Shown piece after piece: positions 1-5,119 of a stretch of DNA of 6,159 nt (positions are counted from its first letter, which is position 1; every line of letters starts with the position of its first letter). The notes under the pieces are model-generated. The model was given only the letters and a program-made list of their open reading frames with translations. It did not search any database and had not been told where the DNA came from. The stretch covers positions 1 to 6,159 of the forward strand of contig DKYL01000063.1 of the NCBI GenBank assembly GCA_002493325.1. Direction: 5' to 3'. This DNA comes from Ruminococcaceae bacterium UBA7101. Its GTDB lineage: Bacteria > Bacillota > Clostridia > Oscillospirales > Acutalibacteraceae. A program made the position numbers and the translations under genes.

Positions 1-66
1 TACACACTTTTATTGACAAAGCCGGCTAATGTTTGGATATTGGTGCAGAAATGGGTGTTGACTGCC
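1..66. mobile_element. Probable end of an integrated element (inferred)
   Basis: This stretch holds no gene. It abuts a tRNA 3'-end fragment and shows none of the 5' half of that tRNA: there is no strand complementary to the acceptor 3' strand CTCTCGC, no D-arm, and the five bases before the T-loop (CTGCC) do not pair with CCCGT after it. The simplest inference is that it is the terminal segment of a genomic island, ICE or prophage integrated into a tRNA gene, with most of the element, including any integrase, to the left of the window. A short repeated TTGAC (13-17 and 58-62) and the arm TTGGTGC (40-46), inverted relative to 84-90, are visible and could be recombinase-binding sequences, but they are short enough to be chance. 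Loss of the 5' half of the tRNA by deletion is an alternative. Confidence 0.45.
13..41 (+). promoter_or_regulatory. Promoter-like sequence, sigma-70 type
   Basis: A perfect -35 box TTGACA (13-18) is followed after 17 bases by GATATT (36-41), a 4-of-6 match to TATAAT. Initiation would fall near position 48, and the transcript would run through the tRNA fragment to the terminator at 92-130, giving an RNA of about 80 nt. No open reading frame follows. It could equally be a chance match or the remains of a promoter belonging to the element. Confidence 0.3.
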
Positions 67-89
67 TTCAAGTCCCGTCTCTCGCACCA
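67..89 (+). other. tRNA 3'-end fragment, likely attachment site (attR type)
   Basis: The segment has the order of a tRNA 3' end: T-loop TTCAAGT (67-73), T-stem 3' strand CCCGT (74-78), acceptor 3' strand CTCTCGC (79-85), discriminator A (86) and CCA (87-89). A TTCAAGTCCC T-arm with discriminator A and an encoded CCA is typical of bacterial tRNA-Leu, so the parent is tentatively a tRNA-Leu with acceptor GCGAGAG. The upstream bases do not supply the partner strands, so the gene is not intact. It is followed two bases later by a strong terminator, as a real tRNA gene would be. Tyrosine recombinases commonly integrate at tRNA 3' ends and leave such a duplicated 3' fragment next to the original terminator. 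The fragment is seen directly; its role as an attachment site is inferred. Confidence 0.72.
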
Positions 90-91
90 AG

Positions 92-130
92 GAACAGCTA
101 TTTCCATTAGGATTTAGCTGTTCTTTTTTT
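92..130 (+). terminator. Rho-independent terminator of the former tRNA gene
   Basis: GAACAGCTA (92-100) pairs perfectly over nine bases with TAGCTGTTC (115-123). Inside the loop TCC (103-105) can pair with GGA (110-112). Seven T residues follow directly (124-130). The T-tract lies only on the plus-strand side, so it ends transcription coming from the left, that is from the tRNA. Its position two bases after the CCA suggests it is the native terminator of the tRNA whose 3' end is preserved here. Confidence 0.85.
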
Positions 131-140
131 ATACACAAAC

Positions 141-171
141 AACAGCACCCTGAAGATTTCAAGGTGCTGTT
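141..171 (-). terminator. Terminator of the pot operon, possibly bidirectional
   Basis: AACAGCACC (141-149) pairs with GGTGCTGTT (163-171) over nine bases. After one C-A mismatch the stem continues as TGAA (151-154) with TTCA (158-161), closing on a three-base loop. On the minus strand it lies eight bases after the PAP2 stop codon and is followed by a T-rich but interrupted run (GTTTGTGTAT). On the plus strand the downstream run is richer in T. It therefore probably ends the operon and may also block convergent transcription from the tRNA side. Confidence 0.75.
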
Positions 172-178
172 TATGTTT

Positions 179-1003
179 TTATTTATTTTTCAGAAATTTC
201 TTTTCATACAGACTGAAGGCTATGATTACAATTGTAAAGCTTACGATACCGCCCATTGCTACATCACTGAGATAATGGGCACCCATAACAAGTCTTGTAA
301 ACGCTACCACAGATGTATAAACAAGAGGAATAACAAAGCAAAGTGTCTTTCTTCTTTCCCACTTTTTTGAAAGGTACGGAAATGTCATCATAAGATAGCT
401 CATGCCTGCACCTGCGGTATGACCGCTTGGGAAGGATTTATTGCCGTTAATTCCGTTAATTTGATACCAAGGTGTAAATGCATCATAGCTGCCTGATGCC
501 AGCAAATCTCTGAAACGGACACGTCCCCACAGATATTTCATACCCTCAATAACGGTAATCTGCACAAACATAATGATGATACTGAGAATTGCAATCTGCC
601 TTAATTTATCCCGATACTTATCGGGAATTGCAATAAATTTTCCGATAATAAGGCAGGTTATGCCAAAGCCCAAGCCATAGATAATGCTGAACAGCATTCT
701 GTGTTCATCGAGGAAGAAATATTTTCCGATATAGTAACCAAAATAGGCTGAACCGCCGAGGGCTATGATTGCGCCTGCAAGCTGCTGAAGCTTATTCTTA
801 TATGTATAAAATAAAACAGTTCCTGCAAAAGGACATATTAATCTTCCGGGGATTTCGCCTGTGTTTTTAAACCATATAGCAATAATATTTTCCGTATTGT
901 TAAGCAGCTTATCAAGCTGTAAATCACAGAATGCTGCTGCAATAAGTGCAGCGGCTGCAAGTGCATAAAAGATAATGATTTCATTTTTATATCTTTTAAT
1001 CAT
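179..1003 (-). CDS. PAP2-family membrane phosphatase
   Basis: This is a 274-residue polytopic membrane protein of the PAP2 (type 2 phosphatidic acid phosphatase) superfamily, whose members remove phosphate from lipid phosphates such as undecaprenyl pyrophosphate, phosphatidic acid or phosphatidylglycerophosphate. All three catalytic blocks are present: K156-x6-R163 (followed by F rather than the usual P), P192-S-G-H195, and R237-x5-H243-x3-D247 (preceded by T rather than S). H195 and H243 would be the acid/base and phospho-acceptor histidines. Hydrophobic segments lie near residues 9-26, 52-68, 103-125, 137-152, 196-212, 219-236 and 248-266. The start was set at the ATG at 1001-1003 because GGGGAGGGG (1009-1017) sits five bases upstream; an ATG seven codons earlier (1024) overlaps the previous stop and has no comparable site. 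It is the last gene of the operon. The substrate cannot be told from sequence; cell-wall carrier recycling is one possibility. Confidence 0.88.
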   Translation of the reverse strand: MIKRYKNEIIIFYALAAAALIAAAFCDLQLDKLLNNTENIIAIWFKNTGEIPGRLICPFAGTVLFYTYKNKLQQLAGAIIALGGSAYFGYYIGKYFFLDEHRMLFSIIYGLGFGITCLIIGKFIAIPDKYRDKLRQIAILSIIIMFVQITVIEGMKYLWGRVRFRDLLASGSYDAFTPWYQINGINGNKSFPSGHTAGAGMSYLMMTFPYLSKKWERRKTLCFVIPLVYTSVVAFTRLVMGAHYLSDVAMGGIVSFTIVIIAFSLYEKKFLKNK

Positions 1004-1008
1004 AAAAT

Positions 1009-1017
1009 CCCCTCCCC
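1009..1017 (-). promoter_or_regulatory. Ribosome binding site deciding the PAP2 start
   Basis: On the minus strand GGGGAGGGG lies five bases before the ATG at 1001-1003. It is inside the longer frame that would begin at 1024, which argues that the shorter protein is the real product. Confidence 0.75.
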
Positions 1018-1023
1018 TATGCA

Positions 1024-1569
1024 TTAATTATGATACTCGTAGTAATACCAGTTATCATTAATCTGTTTTAAAACAAGCCAGTGCTCACTGTCAGACTCAA
1101 TTTCCTTATAACTGCCTTTAACAAGCGTACCGTCCTCCTGCTCAGTATACTCCTCTGCCGCTAAATCCTCATCATCAATATGTACGGGGAAAATATTATC
1201 AGAGGCTTCGGAATACAGATAGCCGGATTCATAAAAGGAGGTATCAAGCGTGTAATCAATAACACTGTTTTTGCCTGAAACAGCAGTAACATTTTTCTTT
1301 TTCAATACATCATTTGCATTGTAGCGAACAGTACCGTTTTCAACTGAAATAATTTCAAGACCGTCAGTATTACCATTCAGTACAGAATACAAGCTGTCTG
1401 AAAAGACCTCCTCATTTTTTACAAAACGGGCTGTTTTTCTTTCAATATTAAAATAATTACTTTTACTGAGCTCTTTAGCGCCAAAATAGCTGCCGCAGGC
1501 TATACCTGCCAGAAGAAGAACTGCCACAGCTATCAGAATAATTCTTTTCGTTTTTACTGATGTTTTCAT
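1024..1569 (-). CDS. Hypothetical membrane-anchored extracytoplasmic protein
   Basis: I do not recognise this 181-residue protein. It begins with a short basic stretch (MKTSVKTKR) and one hydrophobic helix at about residues 10-27, then has a polar, acidic remainder (acidic cluster near 132-147) ending in a tyrosine-rich segment, residues 174-179. This is the layout of a protein anchored by an uncleaved N-terminal helix with its body outside the membrane, or of a secreted protein. C25 follows G-I-A and does not fit a lipobox well, because position -3 is G, so lipoprotein processing is unlikely. The rest has alternating short strand-like segments suggesting a small beta-rich domain. The start is supported by AGGAG (1578-1582) eight bases upstream, overlapping the stop of the HAD gene. 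The PAP2 gene starts 20 bases after its stop, so it is probably co-transcribed with that gene. No function is proposed. Confidence 0.7.
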   Translation of the reverse strand: MKTSVKTKRIILIAVAVLLLAGIACGSYFGAKELSKSNYFNIERKTARFVKNEEVFSDSLYSVLNGNTDGLEIISVENGTVRYNANDVLKKKNVTAVSGKNSVIDYTLDTSFYESGYLYSEASDNIFPVHIDDEDLAAEEYTEQEDGTLVKGSYKEIESDSEHWLVLKQINDNWYYYEYHN

Positions 1570-1580
1570 AAGTATTGCTC

Positions 1581-2228
1581 CTAAACAAGTTTTGAAATAT
1601 AGCCAGGATTGTCGATAATAATAGACGGACCTGCTGCAAACAGATTCTCAAAGCTTCTGAAGCCCCATGAGCACGCAACAGCCTCTGCACCGATATTTTT
1701 AGCGGTATAAACATCCACATCACTGTCACCGAAAAATACCGCTTCACTGCCTTTACAGCCAAGCTTTTCAAGTGCAAGTTTGCCTGCATAAGGGTCAGGC
1801 TTTTTAGGCTTATCCTCCACAGCACCGATAATAAAATCAAAATAATTCTTACCGAAAAGGCTTTCGACCATAAGCACAGCCGATTGGTGCGGCTTATTTG
1901 TTACAACGGCAAGCTTTATATTTTTTGATTTTAAGGAATCAAGAGCATCCTTTATGCCGTCATAGACAATCGCATTATCAAGAAGAATTTCATTATATCT
2001 GACCTTGAAAAGCTCAAGTGCTTCGTCAAGCTCAGGCTCACTGAGGGAATGCTCAAAGGCTCTGTCGAGAAGCAGTCTTGCACCGTTGCCGACAAATGCT
2101 CTGTAATCACTATCTTTCCATTTAGGTTCTCTGCCAAGCTGCTCAAGCACCCATGCGGTTGCTCTGCCCAAATCCTTGGCGGTATCAACCAAAGTTCCGT
2201 CAAGATCAAAAAGTGCACACTTAATCAT
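1581..2228 (-). CDS. gph: HAD-family phosphatase, phosphoglycolate phosphatase-like
   Basis: This 215-residue cytoplasmic hydrolase belongs to the haloacid dehalogenase superfamily, Gph/PGMB-like group, with a helical C1 cap at about residues 15-85. The four HAD motifs are intact: D8-L-D10-G-T (nucleophile and acid/base aspartates), T110-N in the second motif, K143 in the KKPDP block, and G167-D-S-D170-V-D172 binding the Mg2+ ion. The KPDP and GDSxxD patterns and the length fit phosphoglycolate phosphatases, but these proteins are often promiscuous and may act on pyrophosphate, sugar phosphates or nucleotides, so the symbol is provisional. The ATG (2226-2228) gives the usual N terminus just before the first beta strand. 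A GTG three codons upstream (2237) has better ribosome-site spacing and may be used instead. The gene overlaps the 3' end of potD by eight bases, which implies translational coupling. Confidence 0.85.
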   Translation of the reverse strand: MIKCALFDLDGTLVDTAKDLGRATAWVLEQLGREPKWKDSDYRAFVGNGARLLLDRAFEHSLSEPELDEALELFKVRYNEILLDNAIVYDGIKDALDSLKSKNIKLAVVTNKPHQSAVLMVESLFGKNYFDFIIGAVEDKPKKPDPYAGKLALEKLGCKGSEAVFFGDSDVDVYTAKNIGAEAVACSWGFRSFENLFAAGPSIIIDNPGYISKLV

Positions 2229-3477
2229 ACAAATCACTTAAATCCTGTTCTTTTTTCTTTTTTGAATTTGAAATTATTTTTGCAGATATAACTATAACAG
2301 CAACACCTGCAAGCACAGCACATTCAATATATATTCTTCTGTCCTGTGCTTTGCTGTCAACAGACAGCTTACCGCTTTTAACCTGTGTCCAAAGATTATT
2401 TTCAAGCTCAATGATATTATGAGGAAGATTTTTGAAAAACTGTGTTGTCAGCTCTTCTTCGGGATAAATTACAGGTTCACCGTAAAGAGAGCTTTCCTCA
2501 TTCTGTTCAACGGTCACGTTAGGCGAGTGATAATAAATATATTCACAGTTTTCAAAGGCTACCTGTGGCTCGTGCATAAAATTGATAAATGCCTCAGCTC
2601 CCCTTTTATTCTGCGAGCATTTCGGAACACAGAAGGCATCATAAAATTCATTAACACCCTCCTGCGGATAACAATAGCCTAAATCCTCATTATTTTCAAG
2701 CATCAGAAGATAATCGCCTGCATAGTAGGTAGCGAAGGCATACTCCCCGCTTTCCATAAGATTAAAAACCTCATCCATAACATAAACAGGACTGACCTTA
2801 TCTCTTTGCTCTGCCAAAAGCTCTGCTGCTTTAATCCATTCATCCTCGTTAATGGTATTGAAATCCTGACTCAGCCTTGCCTGTGCAATGGCAAAAGCGT
2901 CACGTGGATTATTGAACATAAGCACCTTACCCCTGTACTGCTCATCCCAGAGAACGTCCCAGCTTGCAGGCTCAGACTCAACCATTGCTTTATTATATAT
3001 CAAAACAGTAGTACCCACGTTAAAGCAGACGGTATATAACTGTTCGGGGTCAAAATACAGATGCTGATATTTTTCATTGATAAGCTCAATATTGGGAATA
3101 TTATTATAATCAAGCGGCAGGAGCATATCCTCATCTATCAGACGTTCAATCATATAATCGCTGGGAGCAATGACATCATAGGAAACGCCGCCGCCTGAAA
3201 GCTTTGAATACATATTTTCGTTTGATTCAAAATTGGTGTAGTTAACCTTTGCACCTGTCAGACGCTCAAACTCGGACACAACATCCATAGAGCCTTCTTC
3301 ACCGTCAGAAATATATTCACCCCAATTGTAAACATTGACGGTTGTACCCTGTAATCCAAGATTTTTATAATAATCAAGCTGCTCCTGCGTGAAATATTCA
3401 TCCTCTGCAAGCACAGTAAAAGGAAATGCCGTTAACACAAGAATAAAAGCAACAGCTATAGAAACAAATTTTTTCAT
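2221..3477 (-). CDS. potD: Spermidine/putrescine-binding protein with C-terminal membrane anchor
   Basis: This 418-residue receptor of a polyamine ABC importer belongs to the PotD/PotF group of periplasmic-type binding proteins. A signal peptide covers residues 1-24 with a likely signal peptidase I site after V-L-A24; no lipobox cysteine is present. The binding fold runs from about 45 to 370. Family landmarks include N51-W-G-E-Y55 at the start of the first lobe, A105-P-S-D-Y, and F-Y-D280; by-eye alignment to E. coli PotD suggests W52, Y55, D193 and D280 line the polyamine site. Unusually, a hydrophobic helix follows at about 382-402, then a lysine-rich tail (S-K-K-K-K near 405-409), which should leave a C-terminal tail in the cytoplasm and hold the receptor on the membrane. 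The start overlaps the potC stop as ATGA and has no strong ribosome site, so it is probably translated by coupling. Spermidine versus putrescine preference cannot be assigned. Confidence 0.92.
   Translation of the reverse strand: MKKFVSIAVAFILVLTAFPFTVLAEDEYFTQEQLDYYKNLGLQGTTVNVYNWGEYISDGEEGSMDVVSEFERLTGAKVNYTNFESNENMYSKLSGGGVSYDVIAPSDYMIERLIDEDMLLPLDYNNIPNIELINEKYQHLYFDPEQLYTVCFNVGTTVLIYNKAMVESEPASWDVLWDEQYRGKVLMFNNPRDAFAIAQARLSQDFNTINEDEWIKAAELLAEQRDKVSPVYVMDEVFNLMESGEYAFATYYAGDYLLMLENNEDLGYCYPQEGVNEFYDAFCVPKCSQNKRGAEAFINFMHEPQVAFENCEYIYYHSPNVTVEQNEESSLYGEPVIYPEEELTTQFFKNLPHNIIELENNLWTQVKSGKLSVDSKAQDRRIYIECAVLAGVAVIVISAKIISNSKKKKEQDLSDLYD
2243..2247 (-). promoter_or_regulatory. Ribosome binding site of the HAD gene; start ambiguous
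   Basis: CAGGA on the minus strand lies five bases before a GTG (2235-2237) and 14 bases before the ATG (2226-2228). Spacing favours GTG, while the family's usual N-terminal length favours ATG. The two products differ by only three residues. The site lies inside the 3' end of potD. Confidence 0.45.
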
Positions 3478-4295
3478 TTGGCATCACGCTTACCCTTATT
3501 TTCAGCACGGCTTTGAGCCACATTCATTACAACAAGCAGCACAAGAATAACAACAAACATCAGCGTTGAAAGAGCAAACATATCGGGCTTTACCCTTTTT
3601 TTGGTCATTGAGAAAATATAAATCGGCAGAGTCTGAAAGCTCGGTCCGTTTGTGAAATAGCTGATAATGAAATCATCAAGTGAAAGCGTAAAGCTCATAA
3701 CACAGCCCGTTATAATGCCTGTAATAATTTCGGGCAGAACCACTTTAAAAAATGCTTTGACAGGCTTACAGCCCAAATCAAGTGCAGCCTCATACACATG
3801 CATATCAAACTGTCGGAGCTTAGGCAGAACATTTAAAATCACATAAGGCAATGCAAATGTAACGTGTGCAATGAGCAGTGTCCAGAAGCCCAGCACATCG
3901 CTTTTATTAACAAGAAAGCCTGCAAAAACAAAGAGCAGCATCATTGCAATACCTGTTACAATTTCAGGATTCATCATCGGTACATTAGTAACATTCATCA
4001 TTGCGGATTTATAAAGCTTATTTTTTGAATTGAAAAATCCGATTGCTGCCAGAACACCGAGAACAGTAGCCACAACAGCAGTACATACTGCAAGAACAAT
4101 AGTATTTTTTAATGACTGCATTGCTGCTGTATCGTTAAACATTTCCTTATACCAATGAAGCGAAAAGCCACCGAAGGTATATGTGCTTGATGTTGAATTA
4201 AAGGAAAAAAGCATCATAACACCGATTGGTGCATACAGGAAAAGAAAAATTAAAGCTACATAAAACTTTGAAATAAAGGAGGTTTTCTTTTTCAT
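3474..4295 (-). CDS. potC: Polyamine ABC transporter permease PotC
   Basis: This 273-residue inner-membrane permease is the second channel subunit of the PotABCD importer. Six hydrophobic segments are visible near residues 11-32, 64-89, 111-130, 136-160, 190-215 and 241-260. The cytoplasmic coupling loop carries the EAA motif that docks on the ATPase: E169-A-A-L-D-L-G175 through F182 to L187-P188. The N-terminal Y21-A-P block and the S-L-D-D-F segment (205-209) after the EAA loop are typical of PotC/PotI proteins, and the length matches the family. The start has a strong AAGGAGG site (4305-4311) nine bases upstream. The gene overlaps potB by four bases (ATGA) and potD by four bases (ATGA), consistent with fixed-ratio production of the complex. 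Confidence 0.94.
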   Translation of the reverse strand: MKKKTSFISKFYVALIFLFLYAPIGVMMLFSFNSTSSTYTFGGFSLHWYKEMFNDTAAMQSLKNTIVLAVCTAVVATVLGVLAAIGFFNSKNKLYKSAMMNVTNVPMMNPEIVTGIAMMLLFVFAGFLVNKSDVLGFWTLLIAHVTFALPYVILNVLPKLRQFDMHVYEAALDLGCKPVKAFFKVVLPEIITGIITGCVMSFTLSLDDFIISYFTNGPSFQTLPIYIFSMTKKRVKPDMFALSTLMFVVILVLLVVMNVAQSRAENKGKRDAK

Positions 4296-5119
4296 ATAAT
4301 AACGCCTCCTTCATTTTCATCATCTGCGCCAAAGTAATTCATTACTGCAAGACATATAAGAATTAATATCATCAGCACAAAGGAAAGTGCCGCACCTAAG
4401 TTATAATTATTAGCACTCTGGAACTGCGTTTCAATAACGTCACCAATCAGCACAATCTGACCGCCGCCCAGCTTCTGGGTAATATAGAAGGTTGAAACGC
4501 AGGGCACAAAAACCATTGTGATTCCGCTTAATACGCCCGGCAGTGACAGCGGGAAAATAACTCTGCGCATAATATGAAGCTTGTTTGAGCCAAGATCCTG
4601 TGCCGCCTCTATCAGTGAATTGTCCATCTTTGACATAACAGAATAAATCGGCAATATCATATAAGGCAGGAAATTATAAACCATACCAAGAATAACAGCA
4701 CCGCCTGTATTAATCAGCTTTGCAGGCTCAAGACCCATTGCTGTAAAAATTGTATTAATGATACCGCTGTCACCGAGAATGGTCATCCAGCTATATGTTC
4801 TGATTAAAAAGTTCATCCACATAGGAAGCATAACCAAGAGCATAACAAGCTGCTGATGACGCTTGCCGAATTTTGAAAAGATATAGGCAAAGGGATAACC
4901 GATGACAAGGCAGATTACGGTTGCCGCCAAGCCATAAAGAATGGACAAAAGAATTGTGGGAATATAAGACGGTATCTGTGAAACGCTTGAAAGCGAGAAT
5001 GCTCCTGTTCTGTCAGTCAGTGCGTAATAGGCAACCATTATCAGAGGTGCAATAATAAACAGCACTGCCCAGACAAGATATGGCTTGTCAAGGAGCTTTG
5101 AGGAAAACTTATTCTTCAT
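4292..5119 (-). CDS. potB: Polyamine ABC transporter permease PotB
   Basis: This 275-residue membrane permease pairs with PotC to form the translocation pore. Hydrophobic segments lie near residues 15-33, 55-83, 91-110, 142-162, 196-215 and 242-263. The EAA loop runs E171-A-A-Q-D-L-G177 to F189-P190, and the W101-M-N-F-L-I-R-T-Y-S-W stretch just after the third segment is a hallmark of PotB-type permeases. A longer frame reaches back to 5209, but it would overlap potA by 101 bases. The ATG pair at 5117-5122 lies directly behind GGGAGG (5126-5131), and the second ATG has the better spacing of six bases. The resulting overlap with the end of potA is 11 bases, or 14 with the first ATG, so potA and potB are translationally linked. 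Confidence 0.93.
   Translation of the reverse strand: MKNKFSSKLLDKPYLVWAVLFIIAPLIMVAYYALTDRTGAFSLSSVSQIPSYIPTILLSILYGLAATVICLVIGYPFAYIFSKFGKRHQQLVMLLVMLPMWMNFLIRTYSWMTILGDSGIINTIFTAMGLEPAKLINTGGAVILGMVYNFLPYMILPIYSVMSKMDNSLIEAAQDLGSNKLHIMRRVIFPLSLPGVLSGITMVFVPCVSTFYITQKLGGGQIVLIGDVIETQFQSANNYNLGAALSFVLMILILICLAVMNYFGADDENEGGVII
4305..4311 (-). promoter_or_regulatory. Strong ribosome binding site of potC
   Basis: AAGGAGG on the minus strand lies nine bases before the potC ATG (4293-4295), within the last codons of potB. It confirms that the start is at 4295. Confidence 0.75.

Noticed and set aside
1..89. A complete tRNA gene ending at 89
   Set aside because: There is no 5' acceptor strand complementary to CTCTCGC, no D-arm GG, and the T-stem 5' strand CTGCC does not pair with CCCGT. 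Only the 3' end is present.
67..89. 3' end of tmRNA (ssrA)
   Set aside because: The acceptor strand CTCTCGC would need GCGAGAG at the 5' end, whereas tmRNAs normally begin with a GGGG-type acceptor. The T-loop context fits tRNA-Leu better.
164..370. Plus-strand frame of 68 codons
   Set aside because: It is antisense to the PAP2 gene, starts inside the terminator hairpin, and shows no ribosome site or recognisable protein features. The other plus-strand frames inside potD and the HAD gene are rejected for the same kind of reason.
1490..1500. Lipobox at C25 of the unknown protein
   Set aside because: The residues before the cysteine are G-I-A, and position -3 should be L, V or I. The hydrophobic core is better read as a membrane anchor.
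1475..1840. A 121-codon minus-strand frame
   Set aside because: It lies across the HAD gene and the start of the next gene in another frame, has no family features, and both overlapped genes have clear coding evidence.
3595..3602. A7 run in potC as a programmed frameshift site
   Set aside because: The A run is followed by G, but the zero-frame codons are AAA AAA AGG, which does not match the slippery phase A|AAA|AAG. PotC is full length without frameshifting.
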